Source: an uncultured Eubacteriales bacterium (GTDB taxonomy: Bacteria; Bacillota; Clostridia; Oscillospirales; CAG-272). Taken from it: DNA of 17,930 nucleotides. The first letter of the stretch is position 1, and every line of letters starts with the position of its first letter. Shown here piece after piece: positions 1 to 6,212 of the stretch. The translations under genes were made by a program, and so were the position numbers. The stretch is taken from the NCBI GenBank assembly GCA_900546315.1, contig URCP01000061.1:1-17930 (forward strand), given 5' to 3'. The notes below the pieces were generated by a model. It did not search any database, was not told the origin of the DNA, and worked only from the letters and a program-made list of their open reading frames with translations.

Positions 1-704
1 ACGGACGCGCCGATCTCATCGGCCATTTCCACGATCGTGACCTTGTTGTTCGCGCACAGGAAGTGGGCCACTTCGAGCCCGACGTGCCCGCCGCCGATGA
101 CGGCGACCTCCCTGCCCTCGATCACGCGGCGGCCGAGCAGAATGTCCTCGATGCCGAACACGTTTTCGCGGTCAATGCCGGGAATGTCCGGCACGATCTG
201 CTGCCCGCCCATGGTGACGAAGATACCGTAAGGATCGAGCCGCCGGAGCTCCGCCATGGTCGGCGCGTCATTCAGCTCCACCTGCACGCCGAGCGCGGCG
301 AGCTGGTTTTTCTGCGTCTCGATGTACTCGGCCACAAGCCCTTTGCACGGCGCTTTCGAGGCGAGCACGGCGCTGCCGCCGAGATAGGCGCGCCGCTCAA
401 ACAGGATCGGGCGGAAGCCGCGCTCGGCCAGAACGATGGCCGCCTGCATACCGGCAGGCCCGCCGCCGATCACCGGTACGCACCGGCCCGCGCCGTCGCG
501 CCGCAGCGCTGCAGCGTTGTAGTCCCGCTCACGGCCGAGCCGGGGATTGATGGCGCAGCGGATGCCGCGGTGGTTGACGACCTCCTTGTTGCAGCTCATG
601 CAGCCGATGCACTTGCGCAGGAGCGCTTCCTGACCGCCGCGTGCCTTGCTGACCCAGTCCGGATCGGCGAGCTGTGCCCGGGACACACCGGCAAAATCGC
701 ACAC
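1..704 (-). CDS. C-terminal half of an FAD/4Fe-4S ene-reductase-like oxidoreductase (partial, fused in frame to a MATE gene)
   Basis: The translation begins at the junction with GVCDFAGVSRAQLADPDW, which resembles the end of the flavin TIM barrel of the 2-enoate / 2,4-dienoyl-CoA reductase family. An iron-sulfur Cys motif follows (CIGCMSC, then 11 residues, then Cys), then an FAD Rossmann motif (VPVIGGGPAGMQAA) and an NAD(P)-type motif (VAVIGGGHVGLEVA). The frame runs off the left edge, so the C-terminus is missing. There is no start codon of its own: the frame continues unbroken from the MATE gene upstream. The N-terminal TIM barrel with the FMN site and catalytic residues is absent. None of its 17 Ile codons is ATA, whereas the adjoining MATE part has about 15 ATA codons; this points to a different source genome. 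The family assignment is strong; the exact substrate is unknown. Confidence 0.8.
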   Translation of the reverse strand, partial: MCDFAGVSRAQLADPDWVSKARGGQEALLRKCIGCMSCNKEVVNHRGIRCAINPRLGRERDYNAAALRRDGAGRCVPVIGGGPAGMQAAIVLAERGFRPILFERRAYLGGSAVLASKAPCKGLVAEYIETQKNQLAALGVQVELNDAPTMAELRRLDPYGIFVTMGGQQIVPDIPGIDRENVFGIEDILLGRRVIEGREVAVIGGGHVGLEVAHFLCANNKVTIVEMADEIGAS

Positions 705-1955
705 GCCCTCGCGCAGCAGCGAGATGAGCGTCGACTCAACCGGCTTCCCGAGCGCCTGAAGGTATATGAACGAGCCCTTGTTGACAGTCGAGAGCGGGAG
801 CAGACAGAGATATGTCCGGAAGCTCTTCACCGCGAAATCTGTGTAATACGCGCTCTCGTTCCTGGCGCCGAATATGCCGATGAGCCCGCGCGGGAAGAAC
901 TCCGCGAAGATAAGCCCGATAAACCCGATCACTGCCTCGCATACCAGAAGTCTCGTGAATATAGCCTTCGCGCGGTCTTTTCTCCCGGCGCCTATGTTGT
1001 AGCCGACGACCGGTATGCACCCGGCTGCCATGCCTATCGCGGCGGAGATCGCTATCTGATAGAATTTCATGACGATTCCCATGACCGCCATAGGAATCTG
1101 CGAGTATTCTGGAAGACCGAAGATTTCATCCATGGCGCCGTATTTCATGCAGACGTTCTGGAACGCCGCCATAGAGAGAACAAGCGCGATCTGCGCGATG
1201 AAGCTCGTGATGCCGAGCGGCAGGAAACGGTTGATGAGCGGTTTTTTCAGAGTGAAGCTCTTTTTTGTCAGCTTTATAGTCTTCATGTGCGCAAGATACC
1301 ATACCGAGAGGGCGGCGGTGAGTATCTGACCGAGGATAGTCGCGATAGCCGCGCCCGCCATGCCCATTTTCATCGGGTAGATGAAGATCGGGTCGAGGAT
1401 GACGTTGACCAGAGCCCCGGCGAGCGTGCACGCCATCGCGAAGCGCGGGCTTCCGTCCGAGCGGATGATCGGGTTCATCGCCTGTCCGAAGACATAGAAT
1501 GGTATCCCAAGCGAGATCCAGAAGAAGTATTCCTTCGCGCACCTGAAGGTCTCGTCGTTGACCCTTCCGCCGAAAGCCGTGATTATGGCGTCAGGGAAGA
1601 TGAGATAGACGGCGGTCAGCACGGCGCTCACCGCCAGGCTGAGGATTATCGCGTTCGTGACGCTCTTTTCGGCGTCCTCACCGCGCCCGGCGCCGAGGCT
1701 TATGCTGACATACGCGCAGCATCCGTCGCCGATAAGCACGGCGAAGGCGAGCGCGACGACTGTCAGCGGGTAAACGACTGTGTTCGCCGAGTTTCCGTAT
1801 GATCCGAGATATGGCGCGTTAGCGATGAATATCTGGTCGACGATGTTGTACAGCGCCGCGACGAGAAGCGAAATTATGCAGGGAACAGCGTACCTCGCCA
1901 TGAGTTTCCCGGGCTTTTCCCGCTCTAAAAAGTCGTTTTGCTTTGTGGTTTCCAT
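705..1955 (-). CDS. MATE family multidrug/Na+ efflux transporter, C-terminus replaced
   Basis: About 417 residues from METTKQNDF to ISLLREG. The N-terminus has the MATE signature (MARYAVPCIISLLVAALYNI, then VDQIFIA) and the sequence is a series of hydrophobic membrane segments with the internal second half expected of a 12-TM MATE protein (RFLPLGITSFIAQIALVLSM). MATE proteins export cationic drugs or metabolites using a Na+ or H+ gradient. The start at 1955 has a good ribosome binding site (AGGAAAGGA) just upstream. An in-frame ATG at 2048 has no such site. The protein would normally continue for another 30-40 residues (last TM segment). Instead the frame passes at about 702-719 directly into an oxidoreductase. 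It is divergent from the dehydrogenase gene and has its own promoter and a structured leader. Confidence 0.88.
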
Positions 1956-1982
1956 GATTTTTTCCTTTCCTGACACGCCGCG

Positions 1983-2010
1983 AAAAAACAAAAGGTCCGC
2001 GCCGCGGACC
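1983..2010 (-). terminator. Terminator-like hairpin in the MATE leader (attenuator candidate)
   Basis: On the minus strand GGTCCGC, a GGC loop and GCGGACC form a 7-bp GC-rich stem followed directly by CTTTTGTTTTTT. This has the form of an intrinsic terminator, but it lies after the MATE promoter and about 28 bases before the MATE start codon. In that position it is expected to act as an attenuator rather than an end-of-gene terminator. Confidence 0.72.
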
Positions 2011-2031
2011 CTCAGGTGAGAAAAAGAAACT

Positions 2032-2070
2032 GCCGCGGCGGATACCATTTGTGTCGTATCTGCCCGCGGC
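2032..2070 (-). promoter_or_regulatory. Leader hairpin that may compete with the attenuator stem
   Basis: On the minus strand GCCGCGGGCAGATAC and GTATCCGCCGCGGC can pair to give a long stem around a 10-base loop, with a small mismatch in the middle. The downstream arm contains CGCCGCGG, which is also complementary to CCGCGGCG inside the terminator stem at 1994-2010. The two pairings exclude each other, as in an antiterminator/terminator switch. I do not recognise a known riboswitch class. CCGCGG is self-complementary, so part of this pairing could be chance. Confidence 0.5.
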
Positions 2071-2104
2071 GTGTATCGTTTCAAATGTTTTTGATTATAA
2101 AGAT

Positions 2105-2133
2105 ATTATACCACTGTCCGGCACGGTTGTCAA
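2105..2133 (-). promoter_or_regulatory. Sigma-A promoter of the MATE gene
   Basis: The minus strand reads TTGACA, 17 bases, TATAAT, a perfect match to the consensus. Transcription would start near 2098 and give a leader of about 140 bases before the MATE start at 1955. Confidence 0.88.
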
Positions 2134-2278
2134 GAGTCAGAAATTAAAAAAACTCATCCGGATTCTGCCGTTTATTCGTCGGATTCATGAAATATTCATA
2201 TATACCTGCTATAATAAAGATGCGGAATGTTTCGCTTTTTGCCACATATCCGGAAAAAGATATAGTTTTTCGCGCAAA
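2134..2278. other. AT-rich spacer between divergent promoters
   Basis: No convincing gene was found here: the short open frames across this stretch have no ribosome binding site and no recognisable protein. It separates the MATE promoter from the dehydrogenase promoter and may carry regulator sites, for example the palindrome ATCCGGAT near 2156. A possible extra -10 (TATAAT) near 2211 has no good -35. Confidence 0.4.
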
Positions 2279-2295
2279 AAACCCCGACGGGGTTT
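2279..2295. promoter_or_regulatory. Palindromic operator candidate AAACCCCGACGGGGTTT
   Basis: Two 8-base arms (AAACCCCG and CGGGGTTT) are perfectly symmetrical around one central base. The right arm overlaps the -35 box of the dehydrogenase promoter at 2293-2298, the place where a repressor would block RNA polymerase. The regulator is unknown. On the minus strand it is followed by a T-run, so it could alternatively be a terminator for antisense transcription. Confidence 0.5.
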
Positions 2296-2321
2296 ACAAT
2301 TTCCGCCGCGGGTATTATAAT
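2293..2321 (+). promoter_or_regulatory. Sigma-A promoter of the Gfo/Idh/MocA gene
   Basis: TTTACA, 17 bases, TATAAT. Transcription would start near 2328, giving a leader of about 60 bases that contains a small hairpin (GGAC-AAT-GTCC at 2342-2352). Confidence 0.8.
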
Positions 2322-2388
2322 TATAATAGATATAAAATAACGGACAATGTCCTGTCGGGCAGCGTCCGTATAGTCAGGAGAGTACACA

Positions 2389-3435
2389 ATGAAAAACGGA
2401 AAGATCGGTTACGCGGTTGTCGGACTCGGCATCGGAAAGGCGCACGTCGATGCCGCGGCGGCGTATGACAGGTGCGATCTCATCGCGGTCTGCGACCTCA
2501 TACAGGAAAAAATGGACAAGGTTGTCGGGCGTTATCCCGGGACGCTCACGTATACGGATTTCGACGAGATGATGAAGAACCCGGACATCGACATCGTCTC
2601 GATATGCCTCCCGAGCGCCATGCACGCGGATTACGCCGTTAAGGCTATGGAGGCGGGCAAGAACGTCCTCTGTGAGAAGCCTATTGACATAACTGTCGAG
2701 GCGGCTGAGAAAATCGAGGAGGCGCGCGTCCGCACCGGAATGACCGTCGGAATCGTCCACCAGAACCGCAACAACGCGGTCATGAAGCCGATAAAGGAGG
2801 CTGTCGACTCAGGACGTCTCGGAAAGCAGGTTCTCGGAACCTTCGCCGTCAAGTGGTACCGCGACCAGCACTACTACGACAACGGCTGGCACGGAACGTG
2901 GGCTATGGACGGCGGCGGTTCGCTTATGAATCAGGCTGTTCACACGGTCGACCTCATGCAGTGGCTGATGGGCGACGTCGCGAGCGTGCATTCCGCAATG
3001 GGTATATACGAGCACAAGATAGAGACGGAGGATCTGACGGCGTCGGTGATAACCTTCAAGTCGGGCGCCATCGCGACATTTGTCAGCACGACCTGCGCTT
3101 ATCCGGGTATCAGCACCGACATACAGCTCTACGGCACCGGCGGAACGATCGAGGCTGACGCCGACATTCTGAAGCGCTGGAGACTGAAGGACTCGGAGGA
3201 CGAGGATGAGGAAGAGGAGGAGATGCTCGAAAAGTACGGCGGAGGAAACCGCATCGCCGAGAAGAAGGATCCGATGCTCGTCACCGGTCACGCGTCGATG
3301 GTCGAGAATATAGTCGACGCGGTGCTCGACCACAAGGACCCGCAGATCCTCCCGCTCGAGGCGATAAAGAGCGTCCGGATAGTGAACGCCGTATATGAGT
3401 CGGCGAAGACAGGAAAGACAATTTATTTTGACTGA
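2389..3435 (+). CDS. Gfo/Idh/MocA family NAD(P)-dependent sugar dehydrogenase/oxidoreductase
   Basis: 348 residues, the normal length for the family. An N-terminal Rossmann fold starts with VVGLGIGKAH (residues 10-19). The family signature CEKPIDI carries the conserved Lys97 of the EKP motif. The C-terminal substrate domain contains GGGSLMNQAVHTVDLMQWL, with His185 and Asp188 in the usual catalytic positions. Members oxidise or reduce sugars, inositols or amino sugars at a ring hydroxyl; the substrate cannot be read from the sequence. An unusual run of acidic residues (DSEDEDEEEEE, 268-278) lies in a surface region. The start has AGGAG about nine bases upstream. The following isomerase gene, 82 bases on, has its own promoter, but the pairing of these two families is typical of sugar or inositol catabolism, so a shared pathway is likely. 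Confidence 0.92.
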   Translation: MKNGKIGYAVVGLGIGKAHVDAAAAYDRCDLIAVCDLIQEKMDKVVGRYPGTLTYTDFDEMMKNPDIDIVSICLPSAMHADYAVKAMEAGKNVLCEKPIDITVEAAEKIEEARVRTGMTVGIVHQNRNNAVMKPIKEAVDSGRLGKQVLGTFAVKWYRDQHYYDNGWHGTWAMDGGGSLMNQAVHTVDLMQWLMGDVASVHSAMGIYEHKIETEDLTASVITFKSGAIATFVSTTCAYPGISTDIQLYGTGGTIEADADILKRWRLKDSEDEDEEEEEMLEKYGGGNRIAEKKDPMLVTGHASMVENIVDAVLDHKDPQILPLEAIKSVRIVNAVYESAKTGKTIYFD

Positions 3436-3440
3436 ACCTG

Positions 3441-3469
3441 TTGACATTTCTGTCGATTAATGTTATAAT
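3441..3469 (+). promoter_or_regulatory. Sigma-A promoter of the isomerase gene, with overlapping palindrome
   Basis: TTGACA, 17 bases, TATAAT, a perfect consensus located just after the dehydrogenase stop codon. The -10 box lies inside the palindrome TGTTAT-A-ATAACA (3461-3473), a possible operator. A small hairpin (GCGGTA/TACCGC, 3482-3497) lies between promoter and ribosome binding site. Confidence 0.82.
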
Positions 3470-3517
3470 AACAAAAAGCAAGCGGTAGATATACCGCGTG
3501 ATTACGGAGGAAAAAAT

Positions 3518-4273
3518 ATGATAAAGAAACTCGGCGTTCAGCTTTACACGATACGCGACGCTATGAAGGATGAGGATTCTATCCGCGAGAGCTTTCTTAA
3601 GCTGAAGGAGCTCGGCTATGACGAGGGTCAGACCGCCGGCTTCTTCGTCGGCGCGAAGAAGTTCGCGGAGATAGCGAAGGAGACCGGACTGTCGATCTGC
3701 GGCACGCACTGCGGCTTTGAAGAGCTCATTGCCGATCCGGACAAGGCTATGGAGGAGCACGACCTCCTCGGCACGAAGAACATCGGCATCGGCGGAATGC
3801 CGGGATGGGCGCGCGAGAACCTTGAGGCGCTTGAAAAATTTGTCGGGCAGGCGAACGAGTTCGCGGCGAAGATAAACAAGTACGGCTTCAAGTTCACTTA
3901 CCATAACCACTCCTTCGAGTTCTCGAAGGTCGGCGGGAAGCGGATGATGGATGTTCTTGCCGACGGTCTCGACCCGAAGACGACTTCTTTCGTGCTTGAT
4001 ACGTATTGGGTTCAGCACGGCGGCGGAGACGTGCGCGCGTGGATGGAGAAGCTCGCGGGGCGCATAGACATACTGCACCTCAAGGACATGGGCATGGCGG
4101 GCTCGCAGTACATCACCGAGATCGGTCAGGGCAACATCAACTTCGACGGGATAATCGAGGTCGCGGAGAAGATCGGTGTGAAGCACTACGTCGTCGAGCA
4201 GGATACCTGTCCGGGCGACCCGTTCGACAGCCTTAAGATCAGCCGCGACTACATAAAGGCAAAGTATATGTGA
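3518..4273 (+). CDS. Sugar phosphate isomerase/epimerase (xylose-isomerase-like TIM barrel)
   Basis: 251 residues beginning MIKKLGVQLYTIRDAM, the usual opening of this family. Metal-site motifs in order are YHNH (128-131), LDTYWVQHGG (Asp161 and His167), HLKD (187-190) and VEQD (Glu227). These match the divalent-metal TIM barrel shared by inosose dehydratase, tagatose/psicose epimerase and related isomerases. The start has a strong ribosome binding site (GGAGG) seven bases upstream. It follows a Gfo/Idh/MocA dehydrogenase, which commonly supplies or consumes the keto-sugar such enzymes act on. Two hairpins follow the stop codon, the second with a T-run. The exact substrate is not determinable. 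Confidence 0.9.
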   Translation: MIKKLGVQLYTIRDAMKDEDSIRESFLKLKELGYDEGQTAGFFVGAKKFAEIAKETGLSICGTHCGFEELIADPDKAMEEHDLLGTKNIGIGGMPGWARENLEALEKFVGQANEFAAKINKYGFKFTYHNHSFEFSKVGGKRMMDVLADGLDPKTTSFVLDTYWVQHGGGDVRAWMEKLAGRIDILHLKDMGMAGSQYITEIGQGNINFDGIIEVAEKIGVKHYVVEQDTCPGDPFDSLKISRDYIKAKYM

Positions 4274-4285
4274 AATATCACGTGA

Positions 4286-4301
4286 GAGGTCTTCCGACCT
4301 C
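4286..4301 (+). other. Small hairpin after the isomerase stop
   Basis: GAGGTC-TTCC-GACCTC forms a perfect 6-bp stem with a tetraloop. It has no T-run of its own and precedes the real terminator by about 10 bases. Confidence 0.45.
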
Positions 4302-4310
4302 GGCGCGTGG

Positions 4311-4347
4311 GCGTTCTTTCCCGGAAGGGTCTGAACGCTCTTTTTTT
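4311..4347 (+). terminator. Intrinsic terminator of the isomerase gene
   Basis: An outer stem GCGTTC/GAACGC encloses an inner stem CCC-GGAA-GGG and is followed by TC and seven T residues. It ends just before the sigma-factor promoter. Confidence 0.78.
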
Positions 4348-4354
4348 GAAAAAA

Positions 4355-4388
4355 TTGCAACCGATCATGTTTACCCCGCACTATATGT
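4355..4388 (+). promoter_or_regulatory. ECF-type promoter of the first sigma-factor gene
   Basis: TTGCAACC (4355-4362), then 16 bases, then CACTATATGT (4379-4388). The same CAACC, 16-base spacer and CACTATATGT recur at 13339-13369 in front of the paralogous sigma gene and nowhere else that I can see. An AAC-containing -35 is typical of ECF sigma promoters, which often drive their own genes. That one of these two sigmas recognises it is inference. Confidence 0.62.
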
Positions 4389-4415
4389 GTGCAAGGGCGA
4401 GAGGAGTGACGCGCA

Positions 4416-6038
4416 GTGACCGATAAAAAGGAATACGCCGACAGATTCATACGTGAGTTCACCGGAAAGCTGTTCTATTTCTGCCTGAAAAAGACCGGGA
4501 ACAGCCATGAGGCGGAGGACCTGTCCGCGGATATATGCCTTTCGGTGCTGACGAGCCTTGAGAGAGGGAGCGCGCCGGAGAATTTTCCGGCGTGAGTCTG
4601 GCGTGTCGCGAGGAACCGCTACAGCGTCTGGGCGGATAAAAAACGGATAAGAGCCGAACACACCGCGGATGTCGATCTTACCGTTTTTGAGCCGTCGGAC
4701 GGGAGCGCGGTCGATCTTGGGCTTATCCATAGCGAGGAACTGTCTCTTCTGAGGCGGGAGCTCGCGTTCATCTCCGGGGACTACCGCGATGTCGTTGTCG
4801 CGTACTATATCGAGGACAGGAGTGTCCGTGAGATAGCGCGGTCTCTCGGGGTTCCGGAGGGTACAGTCAAGGCGAGACTCTTCCGCGCCCGTAATATATT
4901 GAAAGAGGGAATGAACATGGCAAAGGAATTCGGAACGAGAAGCTACAGACCGGACGAGGTGTCGTTCACCACGAACTGCTCCCGCGGCGGGGATGAGGGG
5001 CAGCCGTGGAGCGTCATGCGGCACAGGCTTTATCAGAACATATTTCTCGAGGTCTACGGAAACCCGATGACGGCGGAGGATATCGCGCTCGCGCTCGGCA
5101 TAGCCCTGCCGTATATGGAGGATGAGCTTGAATACCTGACAGGAGAGACCTTCCTGAAAAAGACCGTAAGCAGATACGAGACGACCTTCCCGATAATCAG
5201 CCGCGCGGCGCAGGAGAACGTCCACAAAATATCGTCGGAGGCGGCGGAAAAAGCGGCTCCGCTCTTTATGGAGATGATCGACGGTTATCTTGACGCCTGC
5301 GAAAAGCGGGGGCTCGATCCCTACGGCGGATATATAACGCGGGAGGACGCGGGGTGGACGCTGCTTCCGGAGGCGATTGACAATATCGGCTACAGGGTCA
5401 GGACGGCGCCGGAATTTGTCTGGACAAAGCGCCCTCAGAACGGGGAGTGGGACATCATCGGTTATCAGAGCGTCGGCTTCAGAGAACCGATTATGGTCGG
5501 AAAGCACGGATGCGGTCTGAATGAGCCGGGCGCGCCGGAAAAGAAGGTGACGTTCCAGCAGTTCAGGTACTATTCGCTCGAGAAGGAGCGCGGATATGTT
5601 CCGAACCTGACGTTCAGGCTCGGCGAGGCTCTGCAGATGGTCTGTGAGGGAAAAGCGGACGAATGCGACGTGAACGACCTCGCGAAGCTCGCGGAGTACG
5701 GATACATACGCCGGGACGGCGGCAGATATATCCCGCGCGTCGTGGTATTCCGTGATAAAGCCGGCATCGCGGCAAAGCTCGACAAGGTAGAGCGCGAAAG
5801 GCTCGGAAAAATCAGAGACGAGCTGACAGAACTCATCTCGGATGCTCAGAAGCGCTCACTCGCGATACTGACCGACGATCTTCCGAAGTCGCTCAGGGAT
5901 GACGACCATGTACTGAATCTCATGAGATTCGCGGCGCTCATTGACCGCGGGTATTATGTCGAGCGGGCGATCGAAGGCGGTTGGCTCAGGTATGATGCGG
6001 GTGCGGCGCCGATGCTTGGGGCGTATGTGAGAGTCTGA
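4416..6038 (+). CDS. ECF-like RNA polymerase sigma factor with long C-terminal extension, interrupted by in-frame TGA
   Basis: The frame starts with GTG at 4416 (AGGAG nine bases upstream; an in-frame stop lies just before) and would encode about 540 residues. Residues 1-75 resemble sigma region 2 (ending FPA-stop-VWRVARNRYSVW). Residues 110-165 are a region 4 helix-turn-helix (YRDVVVAYYIEDRSVREIAR, LGVPEGTVKARLFRARNIL). A 370-residue extension follows, opening with a winged-helix-like stretch (MTAEDIALALGIALPYMEDE) and then an unrecognised domain. Codon 60 (4593-4595) is TGA where related sigma factors usually have Trp (AWxWRxARN). There is no other stop or frameshift. The paralog at 13409-15007 has the same architecture and length. 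If TGA is not read through, only the extension might be made, for example from ATG 4911 or 4917 behind GAGGGA. Recent pseudogene, sequencing error and readthrough are all possible. Confidence 0.75.
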
Positions 6039-6090
6039 CAGTCAAGTCCTGATTTTTGTTGGAAGCTCTTGTGATAGACTGAATAAATTT

Positions 6091-6137
6091 TTTTCGCAGA
6101 AAAAAGTCCCCTGAATATGGGCTTTTTTCTGCGAAAA
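6091..6137 (+). terminator. Long inverted repeat, terminator of the first sigma gene
   Basis: TTTTCGCAGAAAAAAG and CTTTTTTCTGCGAAAA are exact complements, and CCC/GGG extends the stem towards an 8-base loop. The T-run lies inside the stem, so it can work in both directions. It separates the sigma gene from the lipoprotein promoter. Confidence 0.75.
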
Positions 6138-6159
6138 CCATTTTGAGTCAGTGCCTGTA

Positions 6160-6188
6160 TTGACAAAAGAAGAACAATATGGTATAAT
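6160..6188 (+). promoter_or_regulatory. Sigma-A promoter of the lipoprotein gene
   Basis: TTGACA, 17 bases, TATAAT. Only about 18 bases separate the likely transcription start from the ATG at 6213, and this short leader carries the strong ribosome binding site AGGGAGGTG. Confidence 0.87.
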
Positions 6189-6212
6189 GGGATCATCAGG
6201 GAGGTGCTGGTA

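Noticed and set aside
63..1802. 579-residue open frame on the plus strand
   Set aside because: It is antisense to the MATE/oxidoreductase frame, which has clear family motifs, a promoter and a ribosome binding site. The plus-strand translation is rich in Arg, His and Asp with no domain.
2046..2048. Upstream in-frame ATG for the MATE gene at 2048
   Set aside because: It has no ribosome binding site and the added 31 residues would be encoded across the terminator hairpin. The ATG at 1955 is well placed behind AGGAAAGGA.
3281..5507. Long minus-strand open frames (3281-4462 and 4371-5507)
   Set aside because: They run antisense across the isomerase and sigma genes, cross a terminator and a promoter, and encode low-quality Arg/Leu/Val-rich sequence.
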